Below are positions 50,663 through 58,048 of a DNA stretch of 64,000 bases, piece after piece. Source of the stretch: Bacteroidota bacterium (GTDB taxonomy: Bacteria; Bacteroidota; Bacteroidia; Chitinophagales; Chitinophagaceae); NCBI GenBank assembly GCA_018266575.1, contig JAFEAE010000023.1, forward strand, positions 372,001 through 436,000, given 5' to 3'. Position numbers and translations under genes: made by a program. The notes under the pieces were generated by a model. It had not been told where the DNA came from and did not search any database. It was given only the letters and a program-made list of their open reading frames with translations. The first letter of the stretch is position 1, and each line of letters begins with the position of its first letter.

Positions 50663-52488
50663 TATTCTACTTTTTTTACTTCTGTTTTTGCAGACACTCC
50701 GTTTTCATTGATCGCTTCAATGGAAAAATAATATGTTTTTTTACTGTCCATTGTTTTCAACCAATAATCGTTGAAATCATAAATCATAATGCAACTGTAT
50801 AATTTGTCCGGCGCAGTGCCGTAATACAAATTATAAGCAAACGCATTATCGACGGGTTGCCATTTTATATATGCACTGCGTTTGTCTTTTTCTGTACGCA
50901 ACACGATCAATTCGCCGACAGCATTTGGTTTTGCGCCGTTGCCATTTCCAAACACACGCAGCCCGCTGATCGCAAATTTTCCGGTTGGCATGTGAATGTT
51001 CTCCAGCTTTATAAACCTTGCCTGTACCGGGTTTGCGAGCTCCACATAATCATGCGGCACATCTGTTTTGTTATTGCTTTTATCAACCAGCACATTCCAT
51101 TTTTTCCCATCCAACGAATAATATAATTTGTATTGATGATAAATATCTGTTTGCTTTCCCATGAATTCTGCATCCTGGTCTGCATAATTAATTTGTATCG
51201 CATTCACTGTTGAAACATTTCCCAAATCGCTCTGGATCCATTCTCCTTTATCAGCAGTTTTTGCGCTCCAATATGTTTTGATATTTTCATCAACAGCATT
51301 ATTAGCATTGAACTCAGCAAGCGTTGAAGAAACGGTTACCGGTTTTTTATAATTGAGCAAATACCAGTTAGGCCTCACCTCCAGCCCCTCTCCGCCCGGA
51401 GAGGGGAGATAGAGCGGATAATCGCCGAATGCCGTATTACACCACATCATATCATCTTTATCAAAACCCGCAGGCCAGATTCCCATTCTTCTTTCCCAGG
51501 TATTTTTCACGCAGATGATGCTTGTTGATATATGCCAGTAATTATTTTGATTATCCTGAAATGTAGAGCCATGGCCTGCTCCGCGAGAAAAACCACCGGG
51601 TTTAAAACTCAACGGATCGGATTGCGGAAAGCTTTCAATGCCATCGAACAATGGTTTACTGCCAACAACCACGCCATCCGCATAACCGCTCATTTCTGTT
51701 CCGGGTGCACCATATTGAAAATAATATTTGCCGTTGTGTTTCGTCATCCAGCTTCCTTCGATGAAGGGATCGAGAAATGTGTTATCCATATTCTCTCCGA
51801 AACGTTGCCAGCCATAACGCCAATCCTGCAATAAATACATCGGTGTCCGCGTACCGATCGGTTTGAATGTTTTTCTGTCGAGCTCCACTCCATACACCGG
51901 ATAATTATTGCTGCTTCCATTATACATGTACAATTTTCCATCATCATCCGTGAAGAATGCAGGGTCCCAACCACCGATCTCGAAGGAATCAACCAACGGT
52001 TTCCATTCGTTGCCTTTTGGATTTGTGCTCATCCATAATGTAAAATTTTTTGTGTAGGTAGAGCCGAAGACCAACATGGTATCGCCAATAATTCCTACAG
52101 CTGGTGCGCATAATTCATCGTTCGTGTGGTTCCATGGGCGAAGAAATTTTTTGGAAATAAATTTCCAGTTGAGCATATCATTACTCCACCAATATCCCCA
52201 TTGATTGGTAGAGAATAAATAATAATCGCCTTTATAATTCACGATCACGGGATCCGCTGTGGCCCTGTGTTTGCCCCAATGTACAAAATCAGGAAAAGGT
52301 GTGTAACCATAATCAACGTTGATCGGATTGCAATAGGTTCGCCTCACCCCCAACCCCTCTCCTGAAGGAGAGGGTAGTTTTTGCGCATTTGTTGTTGCCG
52401 TTAATAAGCCAAAGCTTAATAGTAGCACAACTGATGAAAGGATTGCGACGCAAGAATGTTTAACCGGAGTTACAGAAGCTGGTATCAT
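50662..52488 (-). CDS. GH43-like glycosidase with discoidin and FN3-like modules
   Basis: 608 residues. A hydrophobic signal stretch (AILSSVVLLLSFGLLTATTNAQ) is followed by a five-bladed propeller domain: ADPVIVNYKGDYYLFSTNQWGYWWS (first Asp), GGWDPAFFTDDDGKLYMYNG (second Asp), FIEGSWMTKHNGKYYFQYG (Glu). A discoidin (F5/8C) module covers about 375-500 and an FN3-like module ends the protein. Two 12-residue inserts, LPSPSGEGLGVR (38-49) and LPSPGGEGLEVR (361-372), derive from palindromic repeats. The N-terminal MIPASVTPVKHSCVA comes from another repeat. The catalytic role is by family; the substrate is unknown. Confidence 0.86.
   Translation of the reverse strand: MIPASVTPVKHSCVAILSSVVLLLSFGLLTATTNAQKLPSPSGEGLGVRRTYCNPINVDYGYTPFPDFVHWGKHRATADPVIVNYKGDYYLFSTNQWGYWWSNDMLNWKFISKKFLRPWNHTNDELCAPAVGIIGDTMLVFGSTYTKNFTLWMSTNPKGNEWKPLVDSFEIGGWDPAFFTDDDGKLYMYNGSSNNYPVYGVELDRKTFKPIGTRTPMYLLQDWRYGWQRFGENMDNTFLDPFIEGSWMTKHNGKYYFQYGAPGTEMSGYADGVVVGSKPLFDGIESFPQSDPLSFKPGGFSRGAGHGSTFQDNQNNYWHISTSIICVKNTWERRMGIWPAGFDKDDMMWCNTAFGDYPLYLPSPGGEGLEVRPNWYLLNYKKPVTVSSTLAEFNANNAVDENIKTYWSAKTADKGEWIQSDLGNVSTVNAIQINYADQDAEFMGKQTDIYHQYKLYYSLDGKKWNVLVDKSNNKTDVPHDYVELANPVQARFIKLENIHMPTGKFAISGLRVFGNGNGAKPNAVGELIVLRTEKDKRSAYIKWQPVDNAFAYNLYYGTAPDKLYSCIMIYDFNDYWLKTMDSKKTYYFSIEAINENGVSAKTEVKKVE
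51371..51408. repeat. Palindromic GGAGAGGGG repeat, in frame inside the GH43-like gene
   Basis: CCCCTCTCC (51385-51393), loop GCCC, GGAGAGGGG (51398-51406), preceded by GGCCTCACCTCCAG. On the coding strand it reads as the 12-residue peptide LPSPGGEGLEVR without breaking the frame, at the junction of the catalytic and discoidin modules. Confidence 0.8.
52342..52377. repeat. Palindromic GGAGAGGG repeat, in frame after the signal peptide
   Basis: CCCTCTCC (52355-52362), loop TGAA, GGAGAGGG (52367-52374), preceded by CCTCACCCCCAACC. The coding strand reads LPSPSGEGLGVR, 12 residues, just after the signal peptide of the GH43-like protein. Confidence 0.8.
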
Positions 52489-52490
52489 AA
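52433..52490. repeat. Dispersed repeat supplying the GH43-like gene start
   Basis: GCGACGCAA lies at 52445-52453 and the flanks match 45045-45098 in order (ATACCAGC, TCTGT, TTGCGTCGCAATC on the reverse strand). The ATG of the GH43-like gene sits in the ATGATACCAGC end of this copy. Confidence 0.6.
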
Positions 52491-52554
52491 TTAATTAAAA
52501 AGGGAAAATTAAAAATTAAAAAGTCGATGATTTTTCATTTTGCATTTTTAATTT

Positions 52555-53382
52555 TTACTTCAATGCTTCGTCTTTTTCTTTCTCTAAAAAATTTGCCGAC
52601 TCTTGCAAGCCACTCGTTTCCCATTCGAGCAATGCTTCATCGGGAACAGATTGTATTGGAATGGTGCTTGAATTCGATGGCTCATTATACGGAACATTTG
52701 AACTTCTGTTATAACAAGAGATCAGCGACCATCTTGAATTTTCAGAAAGGTTTGCTTCGGAGCGATGTAAAATATTACTGTGAAAAAATAATGCATCGCC
52801 GGCTTTTAATTCCACGTACACGAGTTCCATCGTCTTCAATGCGAGGTCGACATAATGTTGTGATGCGCCGACCTGTTCGCCGGAAAACCCATGTTCAATG
52901 CGGCCCATCTTATGCGTGCCTTTGATCACCTGCAAACAACCATTTTGTTTGTTCGCATCGGTGATCGCTACCATCACAGAGATCATTTGTTCCGGAAGTA
53001 AAAATTCATTCTTATACCAATAACCATAATCCTGGTGCCACTCCCAGGCTCCGCCAACTTTCGGTTCTTTCTGCATCAGCTTGCTGTGAAAATGACAAAC
53101 GGGTGCGTCGCCGTCCAGCAGTTCATTCACGGAATCAATGATGCGTTTGCTTTTTGACAACAAACCATACGCATCATTTCCGGGAGTGTACCACAAAGCA
53201 AGCTTTGTTCTTTTTCCGGACTGATCATTCAGATCGAAAGAATGTTTGCGCATCATATTGTCCTCGATGGCGATGCCATGCAATTTTTTTACTTCATCTG
53301 ATGACAAAAAATTTTTTACTATCAGATAACCATCGCGATGATAATCTGCGATCTGCTGTGGAGTAAGTTTGAAATTTGTCAT
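52555..53382 (-). CDS. Phytanoyl-CoA dioxygenase (PhyH) family protein
   Basis: 275 residues. LTPQQIADYHRDGYLIVKNFLSSDEVKKL is the family start, WEWHQDYGYWYKN gives the His-x-Asp iron ligands (about residue 117), and ALFFHSNILHRSEAN gives the second His, with the Arg of RWSLISCYNR for 2-oxoglutarate. It is therefore an Fe(II)/2-oxoglutarate dioxygenase. The substrate is unknown; PhyH proteins are often found in Bacteroidota sugar-use clusters. The gene lies 11 bases past the DoxX gene. Confidence 0.87.
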   Translation of the reverse strand: MTNFKLTPQQIADYHRDGYLIVKNFLSSDEVKKLHGIAIEDNMMRKHSFDLNDQSGKRTKLALWYTPGNDAYGLLSKSKRIIDSVNELLDGDAPVCHFHSKLMQKEPKVGGAWEWHQDYGYWYKNEFLLPEQMISVMVAITDANKQNGCLQVIKGTHKMGRIEHGFSGEQVGASQHYVDLALKTMELVYVELKAGDALFFHSNILHRSEANLSENSRWSLISCYNRSSNVPYNEPSNSSTIPIQSVPDEALLEWETSGLQESANFLEKEKDEALK

Positions 53383-53393
53383 AGCTGTTTAAT

Positions 53394-53816
53394 TTATTTA
53401 TTGGAAGAAATTTTTTTGAAAAATATTTTATCTGCGCTGAAATTTCCGGGGCCTGTGAAAATGAAAACAAACGCAAGCACTACAAACAAAAATGGATATT
53501 GGTCTTCATACCAGATTTTTCCATTGCCCACCACGAAAGCAATATATCCCATTGTGCCAATAATGATCATGCATGCAATTCTTGTAAATAATCCGAATGC
53601 CAACAATATGCCTGCAAGCAATTCGGCGCCTTTGCCAAGATAAGGCATGAATGATGATGAATTTTTTTTAAACACCTCCCATGTTGTGTATTCTTTCATT
53701 TTTACTGCATCAAAAATTTCAGATCCGTGATAGATGAGAAAAATGCCCACGAGAATTCTTATTAATGCGATGCCGTTGCCCTGCATTAAACTATTTGGTG
53801 AAAGAAATTTATTCAT
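53394..53816 (-). CDS. DoxX-family membrane protein
   Basis: 140 residues from the ATG at 53816 (MNKFLSPNSLMQGNGIALIRILVGIFLIYHG); the frame to 53933 overlaps the oxidoreductase gene and adds Cys/His-rich noise. Four membrane spans are seen: ALIRILVGIFLIYHGSEI, GAELLAGILLAFGLF, IACMIIIGTMGYIAFVV and FLFVVLAFVFIFTG. DoxX-like proteins are small inner-membrane proteins linked to redox or quinone functions, but the role is not settled. It sits between a dioxygenase and an oxidoreductase gene, 16 bases from the latter. Confidence 0.82.
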   Translation of the reverse strand: MNKFLSPNSLMQGNGIALIRILVGIFLIYHGSEIFDAVKMKEYTTWEVFKKNSSSFMPYLGKGAELLAGILLAFGLFTRIACMIIIGTMGYIAFVVGNGKIWYEDQYPFLFVVLAFVFIFTGPGNFSADKIFFKKISSNK

Positions 53817-53832
53817 AAGAAAATTTTTGTTT

Positions 53833-54999
53833 TTAAACCATCGGCCATTTGAATGTTGATTGCAACATGATTTTTTTACCGGTCGCAGAAGATGCCCGTG
53901 CTGCTTCGATAATTTCCAATACATGCAATGCATGCTCTACTGCAATACGCGGCTCAATATTTTTTACCAATGATTCACCAATTTTTGTTGCACCTTCCTG
54001 CCACTGAAATCCTTCAGCGCTTTCCTGGTAAAGTTTAGCAGGCTCCGTCCATGAGGTGTCGAGTGAAACGCCCAATGGCTCCCAATCGTAGCCGATCAGC
54101 CGCATGTTTCCATAGTCGCCGTAGATCTGGATCGAATGCAATGTCTGGCCTTTTGCATCATGGCCATGCGGATCAAAAAAATTGAAACCACACATCACGT
54201 GAGAGATCGCGCCTTTATCATGCTCCAATAAAATATGTGCGTTGTCTTCAGCTTCTACTTTTATTTTTCCTTTATCATCAACCGTTCGTTCCGGATTAAC
54301 AATGCTCGTCATCGCCATCACACTTTTTGCAGGGCCGAGCAATCCGGTTAATGTCGCCATATTATATACACCAAGATCGGGCATGCTGCCGCCGCCTTTT
54401 TCATAAAAGAATGCGCTCCATGTCGGGCCTGTATGTCCGTATTGCCCGTGCGCACTGGCGATGCGCCCGAGTTTTCCTTCCTGGATCGTTTTGCTCATGA
54501 ATGCAAATTGCGGGCTGTTCACCACAGCAGGTGCGCCCCAGATCCTGATGCCTTTGCTTTTCGCAAGATCGAGCAATGCTTTTCCTTCTGCATAGGTGTT
54601 TGCCATCGGCTTTTCACTCCACACATTTTTTCCTGCCATTAATGCTTTCTTATTTAACTCGCCATGCATTTGCATATCCGTCGTTGTTATCATCATGTCG
54701 AATGGAACTCCGGCGAGTAATTTATCAATATGCGGATATGTTGCTGCATTGATATTATACTTTTTATTTTGCTCCAGTGCGCGGTCGTATTTAATATCGC
54801 AAAGGCTAACGATCTCCAGCAAAGAAGATGTTTGTAGGTGAGGAATGTATCTGTTGCTAACGCTTCCGCAACCAATAATAGCGATGCGTAATTTTTTTTC
54901 GGGGTTCTCCAATGCAAAGCTTTCCATCGAGGATAATAGCATTGCTGCGCCGGCAACAGCCGTGTTCTGAAGAAATTTTTTTCGGGTGATGTTTTGCAT
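53833..54999 (-). CDS. Gfo/Idh/MocA-family oxidoreductase, exported
   Basis: 388 residues from ATG at 54999 (MQNITRKKFLQNTAVAGAAMLL); a start three codons earlier is possible. The N-terminus resembles a Tat-type signal with R-K-K-F-L followed by a hydrophobic stretch. KLRIAIIGCGSVSNRYIPHL is the nucleotide-binding loop, and VWSEKPMANTYAEGKALLDLAK has the catalytic Lys in the Glu-Lys-Pro motif. Members oxidise or reduce sugar derivatives with NAD(P), here probably with a bound cofactor in the periplasm. It may act on a glucoside or glucose derivative in this cluster (inference). Confidence 0.87.
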   Translation of the reverse strand: MQNITRKKFLQNTAVAGAAMLLSSMESFALENPEKKLRIAIIGCGSVSNRYIPHLQTSSLLEIVSLCDIKYDRALEQNKKYNINAATYPHIDKLLAGVPFDMMITTTDMQMHGELNKKALMAGKNVWSEKPMANTYAEGKALLDLAKSKGIRIWGAPAVVNSPQFAFMSKTIQEGKLGRIASAHGQYGHTGPTWSAFFYEKGGGSMPDLGVYNMATLTGLLGPAKSVMAMTSIVNPERTVDDKGKIKVEAEDNAHILLEHDKGAISHVMCGFNFFDPHGHDAKGQTLHSIQIYGDYGNMRLIGYDWEPLGVSLDTSWTEPAKLYQESAEGFQWQEGATKIGESLVKNIEPRIAVEHALHVLEIIEAARASSATGKKIMLQSTFKWPMV

Positions 55000-55014
55000 G
55001 GCAATCATTTTAAT

Positions 55015-55050
55015 AATTTACGAAATACGATTTGAGATTTACGATTTCTC
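55015..55050. repeat. Short TTACGA-type intergenic repeat
   Basis: AATTTACGAAATACGATTTG then AGATTTACGATTTCT resembles the stretch at 48883-48916. Both lie just upstream of minus-strand gene starts. Confidence 0.35.
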
Positions 55051-55119
55051 TTTGGCAAGATTGATCATTAATCTTCAACTTATGTTTTCAAAAATCTTTC
55101 AACATTTCAACTATTTAAA

Positions 55120-56541
55120 CTATTTCAAATACGGGCTGCTAAACCCTAATTTTTTTAAGCCATTTTGTATTTCCGGAATTTGCATGAACAATTTCCATAT
55201 CAGTCCGCTTCGGTAATTTTCGATCATCACTACGATCGGGCCCTGGTCGATGGCAAGATGCGTTTTTGCATACCAGTTTTTTGTTTCACTGAAACCATCT
55301 GCAAAGCCATAATCACTCCATATTTTATTTCCCAAATCATAATAAAAATGTTTTAGCGCCTGCATGGAAAATTCAGGCGTGTACGGAAATGATGAAAGTG
55401 CAGCGGTTGGTTGTATCACTCCAAAATCTTCTTCAGGGCAATGCGCCACATATCCTTTGTAACTATCGCCTGCCGTTAAGCCCCAGCAATTTTCTCCATA
55501 ACCTTTATAATGTTTCGGGTTTTCTACGCAATATGCGCGGTTGATAAGCGTATGGTTTTTTGTTTGTTCTGCGTAATCAATACTATGATCGTCTTTCAAT
55601 CCATTCGGATCAATGCCCATGTATGTATATTGTTCGAAAAACAGCGGGCCACCTTTTTCGTAGTTTCCTAACGGCAATGTGTACCCGTAATATTGTTTGC
55701 CGTTTTTCCAGCCATTGCCTTTCACCCAGGAATTTTCATATAATTCTTTCGAGATCGGATGATTCGGCGATGATGCAGAGACGATATATGTGATCAATGC
55801 TTCGTCATATCCAAACACCGGAAAGTTCATATTAAAATCATTATCCGGGCTCCAATGCCAGTATAAAAATTTATTATCGCCTTTGCTATGCCAGTTCCAG
55901 TCTGCAACTTCCCACATTTGCTGTACACGTTTCTGAAAATATCTTTCGGGCAAAGAATTTCCGTTGAAATATTGTTTCGCTGTAAGCAAGCCCATCATTA
56001 AGTAAGACGTTTCCACGATATCAGCTCCGTCATCCAATCTTCCGAAAGGAATTGTTTTTCCTGTAACGCCATTCATAAAATGCGGATAGATGCCATGATA
56101 ACAATCTGCCTTGATCAAAAAATCAACGATCTTGATCAACCGTTTTAATGCCGTATCTCTTCCGACCCATCCACGGTTTACGGCAACAATTGTTGACAGT
56201 ATGCCCATTCCTGTTCCGCCAATGGCGCAAGCTTCCGCGCCGAATGTGCCTTTGCTCAAATTCGGTTCATCATACGCTTCATTGATATAATCCCAATAAT
56301 ATTCTGCATGCACGGTGTTATCTCTTTCTCTTGCCAAACCACTCTCCGGATGCGCATAGTGCCAGAAGAACCGGAACGTTTGCCGTTGCACAATATCCAG
56401 CAATGTAGAGTCGGAAATATTTTTGATGATACCGACAGGTGCAATGGAATCTTTATTAAGAAGCGCGTTGGTTTTTTTAGTTGTTTGCGCAACAACTGCA
56501 ACCGAAGCGATCAGCAAAAAGACAAAGGAGATTTTTTTCAT
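55120..56541 (-). CDS. GH144-like ('glycoamylase' family) secreted glucanase, paralog 1
   Basis: 473 residues with a signal peptide (KKISFVFLLIASVAVVAQ). LLDIVQRQTFRFFWHYAHPESGLARERDN starts the (alpha/alpha)6 domain, and GTGMGILSTIVAVNRGWVGRDTALKRL, HFMNGVTGKTIPFGRLDDGADIVETSYLMMGLL and TPEFSMQALKHFYYDLGNKIWSDYGFADGF are shared blocks. The protein ends NYRSGLIWKLFMQIPEIQNGLKKLGFSSPYLK-like. The family holds the Chitinophaga endo-beta-1,2-glucanase (GH144) and relatives. It is one of three paralogs here. The activity on beta-1,2-glucan is inferred from family and the GH3 neighbour. Confidence 0.88.
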   Translation of the reverse strand: MKKISFVFLLIASVAVVAQTTKKTNALLNKDSIAPVGIIKNISDSTLLDIVQRQTFRFFWHYAHPESGLARERDNTVHAEYYWDYINEAYDEPNLSKGTFGAEACAIGGTGMGILSTIVAVNRGWVGRDTALKRLIKIVDFLIKADCYHGIYPHFMNGVTGKTIPFGRLDDGADIVETSYLMMGLLTAKQYFNGNSLPERYFQKRVQQMWEVADWNWHSKGDNKFLYWHWSPDNDFNMNFPVFGYDEALITYIVSASSPNHPISKELYENSWVKGNGWKNGKQYYGYTLPLGNYEKGGPLFFEQYTYMGIDPNGLKDDHSIDYAEQTKNHTLINRAYCVENPKHYKGYGENCWGLTAGDSYKGYVAHCPEEDFGVIQPTAALSSFPYTPEFSMQALKHFYYDLGNKIWSDYGFADGFSETKNWYAKTHLAIDQGPIVVMIENYRSGLIWKLFMQIPEIQNGLKKLGFSSPYLK

Positions 56542-56561
56542 ATAGCAGTTTCAAAATTTTA

Positions 56562-56595
56562 GACCTCACCCCAACCCCTCTCCGAGGGAGAGGGG
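56562..56595. repeat. Palindromic GGAGAGGGG repeat, intergenic
   Basis: CCCCTCTCC (56575-56583), loop GAG, GGAGAGGGG (56587-56595), preceded by CCTCACCCCAA. Same family as the two copies inside the GH43-like gene; this one lies between two GH144-like genes. Confidence 0.78.
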
Positions 56596-56686
56596 CTATA
56601 GCTTTTTACAATTAATGGTTCAAAAAATAATTATGTTAAAATAATACAATAATGATTTTACCACTCAACATTTCAACCCAATCAAC

Positions 56687-58036
56687 TTACTTCAGCCACG
56701 GGCTTTCAAAACCAAGTTTCTTCAAACCTGTTTGAACTTCGGGACAACTCATAAATAATTTCCATAACAAACCACTGCGATAATTTTCGATCATCACTGC
56801 TGCAGGGCCCTGGTCGATCGCTAAATATCGCGGCGGATACCATCTTGCTTTTTCACTGAACGCATCATAAAAACCATATTTGCCCCAAAGCCTTTGTCTT
56901 AATGAATCATACCAGAATCGAATTGCATCCATCGATTGGCTCGGTGTATACGGCAATGATGAAACAGCAGCAGTTGGGGATATCACCCCCAGATCATTTC
57001 GGTCATCAGGTGCATGTGCTGCGTAACCTCTTACCGAATAACTTGCCGTCAATCCCCAATTATTTTTTCCATAACCGGCGAAGTGTTTTGGGTTATCAAC
57101 ACACCATTGATAATTGATCATTGATTGAGTTGTATTTTCTTTCCAGTAATCTGCATATTTATCTTTCAATCCGCGTGGATCCAAACCGAGATAAGAATAT
57201 TGCGACCAGAACAGCGGGCCACCATGTGGCGAATCGCCTTGCATGTGCAAATGCAATGTATCATTTTTATAGAAACTTATTTTGTTGATTGCCCCGTTTT
57301 GCGCCCATCCTTGATCATACACTGCTGCCGGAATGGTATGCGTGGGTGAACATGCCGCCATCACATACAATATCAAACATTCATTATAGCCATGCACCGG
57401 AAAATTCATTTTCCATCCGTGGCTTGGGCTCCAGTGCCAGAACAAAACATTCTGCCCACCATTACGGTACCAATCGAAATCAACATCCCTCCACAATGCA
57501 TCAATACGCGATGCCAGTTTTTTTTCTTGTTCGTTGCCATCCTTGAAATACTCACGTACGCATAACAAACCCTGCAACAAATAACAGGTTTCCACGAGAT
57601 CGCCGCCATCATCATCACTGCCAAATGGTTTCACATGGCCGGTTTTATCATCCAGCCAATGCGGCCATGCGCCGTGAAAACGGTCGGCTTTTTCCAGGAA
57701 AGAAACTATTTTTTCAAAACGTTTTATTCCCTGTTCGCGTGTAATATAACGCCGATCTATAGCCGAAATAATTGCCATACACCCGAAACCGCTTCCACCG
57801 GTTGCTATTGTACTTTGATCATTTTCAGGATAGATATTATCCATATGGATACGTTCCGGTGCCATGCCGCTGTTTGGTTCGGCTCCATCCCAGAAATATT
57901 GAAATGTTTGTTTTTCTACAAGATCCAACAACACAGAATCCGCGACCGCCTCTGATTTTGCCTGAGCGCCTGAAACAATTCCCGCCAACGTAAGAATTGA
58001 AATAAAAAATATCCGGATCATTATTGCTGTTTTCAA
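56687..58036 (-). CDS. GH144-like secreted glucanase, paralog 2
   Basis: 449 residues. A signal peptide (IRIFFISILTLAGIVSGAQA) precedes LLDLVEKQTFQYFWDGAEPNSGMAPERIH, the family start. SGFGCMAIISAIDRRYITREQGIKRFEKI, HWLDDKTGHVKPFGSDDDGGDLVETCYLLQGLL and YTPSQSMDAIRFWYDSLRQRLWGKYGFYDAFSE align block for block with paralog 1. The end is NYRSGLLWKLFMSCPEVQTGLKKLGFESPWLK-like. The Met-Ala-Pro-Glu-Arg stretch replaces Leu-Ala-Arg-Glu-Arg of the other two, so specificity may differ. It follows the CHU_C gene after 12 bases. Confidence 0.88.
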   Translation of the reverse strand: MKTAIMIRIFFISILTLAGIVSGAQAKSEAVADSVLLDLVEKQTFQYFWDGAEPNSGMAPERIHMDNIYPENDQSTIATGGSGFGCMAIISAIDRRYITREQGIKRFEKIVSFLEKADRFHGAWPHWLDDKTGHVKPFGSDDDGGDLVETCYLLQGLLCVREYFKDGNEQEKKLASRIDALWRDVDFDWYRNGGQNVLFWHWSPSHGWKMNFPVHGYNECLILYVMAACSPTHTIPAAVYDQGWAQNGAINKISFYKNDTLHLHMQGDSPHGGPLFWSQYSYLGLDPRGLKDKYADYWKENTTQSMINYQWCVDNPKHFAGYGKNNWGLTASYSVRGYAAHAPDDRNDLGVISPTAAVSSLPYTPSQSMDAIRFWYDSLRQRLWGKYGFYDAFSEKARWYPPRYLAIDQGPAAVMIENYRSGLLWKLFMSCPEVQTGLKKLGFESPWLK

Positions 58037-58048
58037 ATATTAATTTAT

